Assembly (NCBI GenBank): GCA_941918925.1
Contig: OW799237.1
Coordinates: forward strand, 2,585,201 to 2,649,200
Direction: 5' to 3'
Length of the DNA: 64,000 bases
Origin: Phyto melanocephala
Lineage: Eukaryota > Arthropoda > Insecta > Diptera > Rhinophoridae
The translations under genes and the position numbers were made by a program. Under the pieces are notes generated by a model, which was not told the DNA's origin, searched no databases, and saw only the letters and a list, made by a program, of their open reading frames with translations. Positions 47,176-58,000 of this stretch are shown one piece after another; the stretch's first letter is position 1; every line of letters begins with the position of its first letter.

Positions 47176-47752
47176 TTGTTATTTTATCGTTGGCAAATAT
47201 GCATTACAAGCATAATGAAAAAGTATTAACCACTGTTATCTATATTTCTTAACATAGTAGCGTGCTTACACTACAATTGGCCATATTTTTTATTTTTCGC
47301 CAAATATAGAACATACTTTTTTAACTACTATTAATAAGGAAAAATTACCATCACTGTTTATTGTTATGATAAACCTGACTACAATAATAATTCATGGGAT
47401 TGTCAAACTCTATATATAAAAAACAATTTTCATTTGATGCCAATGTCAAACTTCATGCATACCAAGAAAAATCTAAAGCTTCCACCCTTCTCTGGAGCGA
47501 CCTGATTAAATACGCTGTGGTTTATTGCACTTGTAGAAATAAAATACAAATCAGTTTCATAGTCTTTATCTAAAATACAAAACATATAAGATTTTTAATA
47601 AAAAATATACCACAATAATAAAATGGTACTCATTAAGAAAAAATTTAAAAATTGTTTAATAATACTATTCAAAAATTGTGATTTATCTAAAATGATTAAA
47701 ATTTGTTCGTTTATCGCTGTTTTATCATTGGCCTTTTATTGTGTATTTGTAG
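47176..47752. other. Snx6 5' flank or first intron
   Basis: The missing first coding exon of Snx6 should lie here or further upstream. An ATG at 47624 directly followed by GTACTC could in principle supply Met alone, but that donor is weak. Two copies of a GTCAAACT-type motif lie at 47402 and 47445. Confidence 0.35.
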
Positions 47753-50700
47753 GATTTAACAACAGAGGAAGTTCAAGTTAAAAATACTACTAATGCTGTT
47801 GCGGGCGATGAAAACGATACAATAATACCAACGTCAGCACCTCTAAACAATAGCAGCAGCAATCAAGCAGCAACAAATGCAGATGATACAGAACTTAACA
47901 GGAATAATCTTCAGATAACAAATTCAACGCCCTTATTTCCCACAAATACAACATCATCTGATGTGGAACAAAATAATGGCGCTAGCTGTAGTGTGCCCTC
48001 ATCCGAGTCGTCGTCATCAGTTATATCGGCAACTGCTTTGGCGGACGATACTTTGCATGTCGAAATTTCCGATGCCTTGAGTGAAAAGGATAAAGTTAAA
48101 TTCACCGTACACACTCGCACGACATTACCGGGATTTTCTAAGCCGGACAATAATGTTGTAAGGCAACATGAAGAATTCGTTTGGCTGCACGATCGTTTTG
48201 AAGAAAATGAAGAATATGCTGGCTACATTGTAAGTTGCTGCTACTTAATATTTGTAAGGTTTAATCTTTGAGTTTTAAATGACTTTTCCAGATACCTCCA
48301 TGTCCTCCAAGGCCAGATTTTGATGCATCTCGTGAAAAATTACAACGTCTAGGAGAAGGTGAAGGCAATATGACTAAAGAAGAGTTTAGAAAAATGAAAA
48401 CAGAACTAGAAGCGTAAGTACTCGAATTATACGTTTTCCGTAAAAAATACTTTTCCATAAAACTTAAAAAAACTGGTAAACAATTGTTTGGGAAAAATAA
48501 TAGATACAAATCTGAAAATCATTGTAGGTATTTTTTTAATTTGCAATTTTATCAATCAATTTGTTTAATTTGTAATTTAATAATTAAAATTTATAATATA
48601 TTGATTCTTAAAATTTTTTACTACTGTGTCCGCGAATTCGTTTGCGTAGTTATAAGCACGAAAGGTAGCCGCTTTGAGTATTAATTCAGGTTGTTATATA
48701 ACTGTGTGGAAAATTTCATTTAAGTTCGTTTAATAATTTTTTGCGTGATTGTGTAAAAGTATCATAAATAACATTTATATTTAGTATATTAGTGGAATAG
48801 GATTTAATGCAAATATTTAAGACACTCGAATCCCTTGAACAATCGAATAACTAAATACAAAAAAAATGTATTTTTTAAACATATTTCCGCGAATTTACTC
48901 GATCTTCGTGGTTAAGGGTAGCCTATGAGTTAATTTAGGTTGTAGTCTATCTGTGTGACACATTTCATTAAGTTTCTTGATTGAGTAACAAACATTCATA
49001 TTGATTATATCAATTCAATTTTTTAGTAGGATTTAAATTATCTAATATTTTATACAGTGAATATCTTGCTACCTTCAAAAAAACTGTTGCAATGCACGAA
49101 GTTTTTCTTCGCCGCTTAGCCAGTCATCCTGTTTTTCGCAGTGATCAACATTTAAAAGTATTCCTCGAATATGATCAAGATTTGTGTGCTAAACCTCGGA
49201 AAAAGACTGCTATATTTGGTGGCCTTGTCAAGTCTCTAGGTAAAACAACTGATGAAATACTCCTAGGCGTTACCGTTCACGATGTTAATGATTTCTTTGA
49301 AAATGAATTTCAATTCCTAACCGAATACAATGGTCATTTGCGTGAGGCTGCCTTGCGTACGGAAAAAATGACACAACGTCACAAGGATGTAGGCGAGTGT
49401 CATCAGAAAATATCGAATTCTTTGAGACAACTGTCGACCGCGGAAAAGGGTACAATGGAAACATTCTGCGCTAAAACTGCAGATATATTTGAAAAAATTA
49501 AGGTATATTTAATTTCATTAAATCCTTGTGTTAAAAAAAAAAATTAAATTAAGTGAAAACTTTTTTCTCAAAGAATCTGGAAGTTCGTGTGGCCAGTGAT
49601 CAGGATCTGAAACTAGGCGATACTCTGCGCTACTATCAACGTGACAGTGAAGCTGCAAAGGCTTTACTAATACGACGTTTACGTTGTTTGGCCGCCTACG
49701 AAGCCACTAATCGTAATTTAGAAAAAGTTCGAGCTAAAAATAAAGATATACATGCTGTAAGTGTTAAAAGTTGTTTTTGTATACCCTTCACACAGTGAAA
49801 AAGGGTATATATAGGTTTGTCATTTCGTGTAAAATTTCATTTCCGACCATATAAAGTATATATTTTCTGAGAGCTTATGAATAGGAGAGTGAATTGAATG
49901 TGAATGTTGAAATCACTTTTTTTAAGCACCCAGACATTTTCAAGCCCAAATATCAGAAATATTCGGGAGCAGATCGGTATTGAAAAATCGCTCTATAAAC
50001 AACTGAGATATGATAAAAAAAACCTAGACCACCTCGTCTTTTCACACCAATACAACTGGATGAACGTAAGTTCAAATCCCAGTTAAGACAAAAATTTATT
50101 TTTTTTATTTTTAGATATTTTTTTCTTTATTTATTTTTTTTTAACAAACGTACATATATATGTATGTACATAAGCTCAATTTATAATTTTACAATGGGAT
50201 GTTTTTAAGCGAATAAAGTCATTATAAGACAATGAAACGTATATGTATGTATGTACGTATTTCATATTAATGAGATGAATGGTGATACATACAAACAATT
50301 GTTATTGCATAACTACACGTTGTGAAGGGTATATGAGATTCGGCGCGGCCGAATATAGCACTCTTACTTGTTTTTCTTCTTTTTACTTTTTTGTTTTTTC
50401 TTTAATTTCGCCAAAAAAAAAATAGCACTTATTTTGTGTATTATAGCGGCTAACATATCGTTGAAAAACAATTTTGAGAGTTGTAAAAAATAAAATTATA
50501 AATGATTAAATGTGTGTAAATAAAAAACCCTTAAAATGACATATTTACACTTAGTAAAACTGCTTGTTTTGCCTTGTAAAACCGCTCTCCATATTTTTTT
50601 TTTTGTAATTTATAAAAATTAAAGCAGCTTAAAAAGAGATTTCTAAAAAAGACAGTAAATTTTGTAACCTAGATACAGCTCAAATAAGTTAACAGAGCTC

Positions 50701-52566
50701 TGTTAGCCACTTAACAGAACTAATGCAATCAGTATAAAAAATAATAAAATCTATTAGAATTTATTTTCTTTTTTTGAATTACTTGGTTGGCGTGCAATGT
50801 CATTATATAGAATATGTAGACAGGGGGTTCTTACCATGACACTGAAAATTGAATTTCTGAACTGATTTTCAAGAAATTTTTGAAAATTAATGTTTTCTCC
50901 TATGATATTTCTGTGAAGGAAATTGGAAAATGTAGCCAGGTCTATTTTAACTTTACCTAAATAAAAATATCTCTAATTATAAAATAATAAAAGGGCTCTG
51001 TTAAATTTAGGTTTGTGTAAAGGTTTAAAATATATCTTTAAACACATTGCCTCTGCTTCATACAGGTTTATTTTTAGAACTTGAAACTTTATTCTAGCAA
51101 TTACACATGCAACTAACTGTTCGAAAAATTCAATACATTAAGTTTTTAGCATTTGAAAACGATTCAGTTTTTTATTTTTATTTTTGGTATTGGATGTGTA
51201 TACAAATCGCTTTAAAGCGGTGTGATAAATTTCGAACGATTAAAATTTTATTTTTTTATTTAGTTCATAATTATTTTCCTACAAAATTTTGTGAAAAGTA
51301 ATAAAAAAAGACAATTACAAAAGATACCGAAATGTTTTCAAAATTAAATTTTAAAGGAAAACAGGTACATTACATTATTTTTCGATATCAAAATTATTCG
51401 TTTTAGAAATTAATTTTACCACGTATGTACCTGTCACATACTTATACATATACTTATGTTCTAAATTTTCAATATAACAAAAAAAATAGTGTTTTTCGAA
51501 ATTGTTAGCTAAAAATTATATTGTTTTCACCATGTTATTACAAATAAAATGTAATTCGTTAGCCCAAATTTTGTCTGCTTATATTAAATTAACAAATAAC
51601 TAGAGCTTTTAAATATCTATTTATTTTTTGTTTTATTATATTATTATTTTTTTGTTCAAATTTATTGTTTAAATTATTATACACCAAATTTAATGTTTCA
51701 CTCTTATTGCTTTTCGAAAAAAAAACCCAAAATAATAAATATCCAATGCTTTCCTCTACAAATCTAAAAACCAAACAAACAAAAAATTGTATCTGCAGCC
51801 TTTGGAAGTTCAAGAGGTATATGGTTTTCTATTGTATTTAAATGTAAACTAAACTAAAACGTACAAATGTTGTTAATAATCCAAAAAAGAAAAAAAAAAC
51901 AATTTATTTTTATTGTATTTACAAAAATAAAATAAACCTAACCATAGACTAGGTATTATTATACATAACATACACAAATGCAAATTTATTAAAATAACAC
52001 AATTAAAAGCACCCCCTCTATACATACTACATAATAACTTCCATAAAATGGCATGTTTTTGGTTTTTATGTTGTCAGTCTAGATAAACAATTAGTAACAG
52101 TAAATAGTTTTTTAAAGACATTTTGTATTTAGTTCTTTTTAAAATATTTTTTTCGAACAATAGGCCGAAGCAGCCCAAACAGATGCCTGTAATAAATTCG
52201 AAACAATGTCGGCTTGTGGTAAGGAGGAGCTAGTGGGTTTTCGTAATCGTCGTGTACAAGCTTTCAAGAAAAGGTAAATGTAATGTTTATTTCCCGCTTA
52301 TTTTGTAATTCACTACCCCTTTATTTTAAGTAAGTTTTTATAGAAATTGTTTTATTTTTTTGTTTTTATATGGAAATATTTTCAATGTAAGATGAAGTGA
52401 TTTTCAAAATAAGCGGTTTTGCATTTCCGCATCTGAATATTTATAGTTAACCGCTTCCGCCATTCCTTTTTACAGTTTAACTGAACTAGCTGATTTTGAA
52501 ATAAAACATGCCAAAAATCAATACGAATATTTACGATTATCTTTATTAGCTTTAAAGGAAATTTAA
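47753..52566 (+). CDS. Snx6: Sorting nexin 6 (SNX5/SNX6 type), 5' end unresolved
   Basis: A PX-BAR sorting nexin that binds endosomal membranes and works with retromer-linked cargo sorting. Exons read: 47753-48229, 48292-48413, 49058-49502, 49574-49756, 52164-52273 and 52476-52566, in matching phases, giving 475 residues. The first exon opens at an acceptor (TTTGTAG) in phase 0 without a Met, so a short upstream coding exon is missing. An Asn/Thr-rich leader precedes the PX domain (about residues 97-230: [53 protein letters not shown]). The BAR domain fills the rest ([40 protein letters not shown]) and ends SLLALKEI. The 2.4-kb fourth intron contains a DINE-1 copy. No break is seen. Confidence 0.92.
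48414..49057 (+). other. Snx6 intron 2
   Basis: 644-bp A+T-rich intron. A phrase TGTGTCCGCGAATTCGTTTG-like (48625-48645) recurs in diverged form near 48887-48905, each followed about 60 bp on by CAGGTTG/TAGGTTG, suggesting a degenerate ~260-bp tandem duplication. Confidence 0.4.
49779..50371 (-). mobile_element. DINE-1-like element, copy 7 (-), in Snx6 intron 4
   Basis: Tail TATACCCTTCACACAGTG begins 23 bp after the exon donor. The body is shortened; the microsatellite is lost. GTAAGTTCAAATCCCAGTTA (50066-50085) is a tRNA B-box-like segment. The element ends in the minus-strand head (GATTCGGCGCGGCCGAATAT, then ACTTGT). Oriented opposite to Snx6. Confidence 0.85.
50372..52163 (+). other. Snx6 intron 4, remainder
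   Basis: A+T-rich intronic DNA. One candidate 18-nt microexon is noted at 51799-51816. The open frame at 51589-51813 on the minus strand is not recognised as a gene. Confidence 0.4.
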
Positions 52567-54189
52567 TATTTGTTATAACTATACATATTTTCATTGTTTT
52601 AATTCAATTTATTATTATTTTTATTTTAACACATTCAGAAATGTAATGTTTATGTAATATCTCTTCTAATCTATTGCTCTATCTATCTCTTTTGATCTTT
52701 GTTCATTCCACATATTGAATGTTGAACATTCAGCTCTTTAATATATTTACAATTTATTATATTTTTTATTAAAAAATTTATTATGAACATCATTATACAT
52801 GCATATACATAAATACATATTATATAAAATACAAAACAAACATAAATATTTAAAAATGAAATTGAAGCGCTAATAAAAAAATCCATATTTGTATTTATTA
52901 GAAAAAAAAAACTGTTTTTAATTTTTGAATAACATGTTAAGGTACTTTCTTAAAATATATATGTACATATATTTTTTGTCAATTTTGTGGAAAACGTTTT
53001 CGAAAAAGAATCGAATAGAAAAAAAAATATGTTTACTTACTGTAGAAACTGTTAAGTTTTTAAGTTGCATTTCTTCAATAGAGCACACAGCATGCCAAAG
53101 GGGCACACATGGATATGGGTTAATTATATGCCACTTTTTCCGAAATAAATGCACTTATTGTCAATTCAACCCAGTTTAGTTGAGTTGTTGAAAATGGCAA
53201 TACAAATTTCTCAACTACGATCAAATTATTACCAAAGTTGTCAGCCGCATAGAGCTGCTATTTATATCTTATGCAAATTTATACATGAAAAAGTTAGCAA
53301 CTAGTTGTTTAACGCTTTATTGTTATGCATTGAGTCCTTTTTGTGACTTTTTATCTTAGTTTTGTTTTTTATAGTTGTTCGAACAACAACCAAATAGGTT
53401 TTAGGTAAAAACTTTGTGTCAGATTTGATGTACTTTTTATACACCGCTTTAAAACGACTCGATTTGAAAACAAACGATTTTTCTGAAGGTTACTATTTTA
53501 CACGCACATATGTATGTACATATTTAATTACGACTAACACTTGATTTACACGATGAAAAAAAAGTCCCGTTTTTAATCTTTGTGTATAAGCAGGGCAGAG
53601 AAGAAAGAGTAGTAAAAAAACATCAGTTCAATCACGTTGTCCCTTTTTATCTGACTTCTGGCCGGGTATAGAGCTCGCGCGTCATTTCCACTATCGTTTA
53701 TTGGCAATCAAGCCGTCCCTTTTTATCTGACTTCGAGAGTTTTGCGTCTCATTCTCGCGTGGTTGCATTCGTGTCCACAAAAATCCATGTTTCTTTACTC
53801 AAAAATTTTAACTGTTTTCTACTGAACTTTACTAGATTGCGTTCGTTTACATAAAATTCTATAGAAAACGTAAACAATCCAGTAAAAAACTAGTAAAAAC
53901 TTACATTAAACGAACGACCAAGAGTCAACAATATTGTATAATGTTGCCAACGTACTACCAAATATTTTGCAATTTTTTCGCCGCTTTTCTTTTATGATTA
54001 TAGCAACAAAACTAAACCCAAGTGTATTGAAAGTATTCATAAACAAATATTTAGATTTAGTAAAGGCTTATTGTCAGATGTTGCCCAGAAATTTGAAATT
54101 TCATAATTTTTTTTTTTTTGTCTTCTCTCGTAATTTTAAAAGGCCAAATTTTGTATCTGGTAATACCATTCAACATCATGTAATTAGGT
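52567..54189. other. Snx6 3' UTR and intergenic DNA with a less A+T-rich island
   Basis: A+T-rich until about 53050. At 53560-53920 composition is more balanced. A direct repeat GTCCCTTTTTATCTGACTTC occurs at 53639-53658 and 53715-53734, and an imperfect inverted repeat is centred near 53865 (GTTTAC...GTAAAC). No coding frame. Confidence 0.45.
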
Positions 54190-54530
54190 ATAATGACTAT
54201 TGTATTCTACTGGTCAAACCAATTATCATTTGTTACCAACATTGTAAGGGTTGAAGGGGATAAAGCCCTAATTATATTTGCCTTATATGTCCGCCATCTT
54301 GGATTTTGACTTTTTCATAGTTTATTGTATTTTACTGCTCAAGTCGTTTCATTTGATAATAATATTGAGAGAATTGAAGGAGAGCTACATTTTTAAATAC
54401 TAGATTATTGAACGCTATTATTTATAGTGTTTATATTTAGCTAGTCAAGTCTTTTCCTTTGATACCCATATTCACTCAGTCTTTTAGTAAAAACACTGAA
54501 GCAGTCGCCTTGTATAATAACACTGTAATT
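54190..54530 (+). repeat. Dispersed repeat related to 8440-8640
   Basis: Shares GGGGATAAAGCCCTAATTAT and TATTTTACTGCTCAAGTC with the block at 8460-8640. Internally, a degenerate unit of about 110 bp recurs three times (starting near 54198, 54325 and 54430), each with TACT/AGCT-GTCAA and a TTTGATAC-like phrase. Confidence 0.5.
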
Positions 54531-55072
54531 TCAAATTAGAATTGTTTTTTTTTTAATTTATTTAAGTTATACAAAATTTATTTAAATTATCAAAAAAAAA
54601 AAAAAAAAATATTAGGACTGCCTTTAAGTTTAAAATAACATTAAACAAAAATTAATTTCTTAACTATTTACAAACAATATTGTAAAAATTAACAACCTGT
54701 TCGTTTGCTACTTTTTAGTATATTTAATAAAATTAGAAATTTTAAAGACAAAAAAGCTGGCAGGCAAACAAATAGGACCTAAAATATGAAAAAAAAACTC
54801 AACTAAATAACTAAACTATGTGTAACAATTTCTGGAGTGAAATTGTAATTAAAAATTAATTAATCACATTAACAAAATATTAATTCAATATGTTGTTTTT
54901 ATGAGTATAAATCTCATTTAAAGCATATTTTAAATAAATATTTAAATTAATAAATTTGCGATAAAAATGCTGAAATAATTATAATGTTAACAAAATACTT
55001 TAACTTCAATAGAAATTATATACTGTTAATTATGATTTATACTTCTGAAAACTAGTAAATATCAACATGGAT
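54531..55072 (-). other. 3' flank of the large minus-strand gene
   Basis: Probably contains the 3' UTR of the gene ending at 55073. A poly(A)-like tract lies at 54592-54610. No other feature was recognised. Confidence 0.4.
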
Positions 55073-58000
55073 TTAATCATCAATTAATATTGGTTCATTT
55101 AAAGAGCTTTCGCAGGATGGTTGTCTATTTGAAATGTTGTTTTTATTTCTAGGCGTTACAGACGCACCACTACCAGAACACTTTGTTTTACGTGCAAGCA
55201 AAGATTTTTGATGCTAAAGGCAAAATAAAAAAGGTAAATAAATACATTAATTTAATAAAAATTTCACAAAAAAAATTTTAAAAGGCAAAAGATTAGCTTT
55301 TGTTTCCTACTTACATTTTGCATCTGTACAGACTTGCTAGCAGCTACAAATTGCCACACTGCAGGCCCTGTATGAATTTCTCTAGATGACTTACTAAGAT
55401 ATCTAAATACATATAAATATATAAAAAAAAAATAATCAGTACATTTTATTTTAGAAATAAAATTAGATAATCAAACACTTACTTATTAAGATAATTATTT
55501 ACAGCTACCAGACCAAGTAATTTCAGTATACCCACTGAAGGTACCTTAACGTAAAATTCGTCGGCTACACGTTTGGCAACAAACCTATAATTGGGATGTG
55601 TAGTCGACACAATATAACCAAATTGTATATGAGCAGGGGGCGTTGATATCTGATCGTTTGTATCGTCAATTATGATATGAGATTGAGACGAAGGTGGTGT
55701 TAACGTTTGTTGGTTTTTATCGGTATTAAGGGGTTTTTGTGGCGAGCCAAATGATTGTACTTTGCTTATGGTTAAATTGGAATTCGTAACAGGCATTTCG
55801 ACGACATTAGACGACGTGGTGGCTGATGCCAAAGACGATGTAGTTGTCGTAATTGCACATGCGGATGATATCTCAGTTGTTGCGGATGGTGTAATTATTG
55901 TTGAGTTAGTTGGAATACCTATTATTTTTGCTGGCGCTATTGTGGCCTTTATTGTTGCAGGCAAAATGTGTAGGGGCGTGGCAGTTGAGGGGCTCGCCAC
56001 TGTAGATGCTACGGGCAGAATGTTTGCTGGCTTATTTAACATATCTTGCACTTGTTTTACAGTTAAAGTGGCAGCAGTGTGAATTGTTGCATTAGGTGCT
56101 GTTCCAGTAAGGGAGGTTATGGGTTTTATTGTTGGCAAATTGGCTGCAACTGGGGAACCTACACCAACAACTTTTTGCACTTTTAGAGATCTATTTAATA
56201 AAAATTGATTGGTTGATAAGTTGTTAACAGCGACTGGCAAAGTACTCGTAGTAGCAGAGGTAATAGTAGAAGAAGCTGTGCTTAACTTTGGCGCTATTAG
56301 TCTAGGTGTAGAAAATTTCGGTGCAATATTGGCAGGTTTCGTACATAGTAATGAATTTAGGAAATTAGTTTTTCCCGCAACAGCTGTACTGGTGCCGCTG
56401 GTCACAACAGAAGTTGTTGAGTTAAAAAGTGGCGTCAACTTAATATTTTTATAAACGGTACTTGTCGTTGTGTTGCTAGGAGCTAATGGATTGACATTAG
56501 ATACCACACCAGCATTAGCAGAAGTAGAAATATTTAGTCCCCTACTCAAAGTATTTGTTGAATTATATGCTGGTATTCTAGAAGCTGTTGATGATGCTGA
56601 GATTGCGGTCGTTGTACATGTGGTTGTGACTGATGTGGGCTTAATTACAATTGAAGCTGTCGGCTCATCACCATCATCCATAAAATTAACATCAAACACA
56701 ATCGGAGCTTTTGGTTGTAATTTTTCAGCTGCTGCAAAAGATTTTGCTTCAGTTGCTGTTCCAATGGCGGGAGGTGTATAATTCATTTCTGTCTGTGAAA
56801 TTTTAGAAATTCTCGTTAAACCTACTGTTCCAGTTACTTTATTTATATTTGCGGGCATATTGGATTCTTCCCTTATGTTTAATGGATTTATTTGTATGTC
56901 TTTGGCATTATCGGGTAAAATTTTTCGAAGAACCGCATCGACTGCTATATTTTCAGACATTTTGTCATATTTATTTGAGCAAAACAATGAAATACGTCTA
57001 CGTTTTATCGCACCTGCTTCGAAAGCCAACCGTTGCGTGGCATTTATTTTGCTTTTTTGGACGTTCGTTTTTAAATCGTATGACGACATTGACTGTTGGT
57101 TTTCTACAGGTATAGAAACCGTTGTTGTACTGCTGATTGTGACTGTAGATGTTGCCGGTGTCGTTGCAATATTTGGTAGCGTAACTGAAGAAGACATTGA
57201 TGACGATGAAGTTGAGTTTATGAAAATATTAGAACTGTAGGACGTTTCCGGTGCTGTCGATTTCATTCCAGTTGTGACAGCATTTGTTGGTATATTAATA
57301 GAAGTAGCTACTGTTCTAACATCTGTCGTTGGTGCTGTGGTATTGCTTGTTAAGCCAGTTATTATAGTATTTGGAGGTAGCGTTAAAATTGGCAATGGCT
57401 TGCTAGTAACACACATATTTGATAAATTTACCAGAACCGGTAGTGTGCTATTTGAGGAGTTCAAAGGTTTTATGATAGTATTTGTGTTTGGTACTTTCAA
57501 CAAAGATTGCGAAGTCGAGGCAAGCAATTGAGAGTCCATATTATTTGATGATGATTTTTTTAGGGGTTGCATGGGTGCCGCATTAGGTAAAATATTTGTT
57601 GCTGGCATCAAATTGATCATTGTATCATTTCTACTAGAGTTTAATGTAATATTTAAACTATTAGAGCTTTCACCTTTTTTCTCTGTATCATCTATTATCA
57701 TGCAATCTTCATCGTCATCATCCTTATCATTCACATCCACTTTCTCGTTTCTATTCGCCACAGTACAATCAGTTTCCGATGTTTCGACTACTTCCCTATC
57801 CTTATCGTTTGTTGTTAATGTGATTGCAGTGCTAGAGTTAAGACCGATTTCGTTATTTGTACTTGTATCTATTTCATAATGTGTCTGACCCTTTAGGTGT
57901 ATTAACCAAAATGCTTTCGTTCTTTCATCTGGCTTTTTGGCTATGTTGTGTTGCAGCTGATAGAGTTCCCTTAACATCATTTGTCCGTCGACACTTTGCA

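Noticed and set aside
47624..47626. ATG followed by GTACTC as the Snx6 first coding exon
   Set aside because: It would be in phase, but the donor is weak and there is no independent support, so the 5' end was left unresolved.
50066..50085. tRNA gene suggested by the B-box-like phrase in DINE-1 copy 7
   Set aside because: No acceptor, D or anticodon arms can be built around it; it is treated as part of the repeat.
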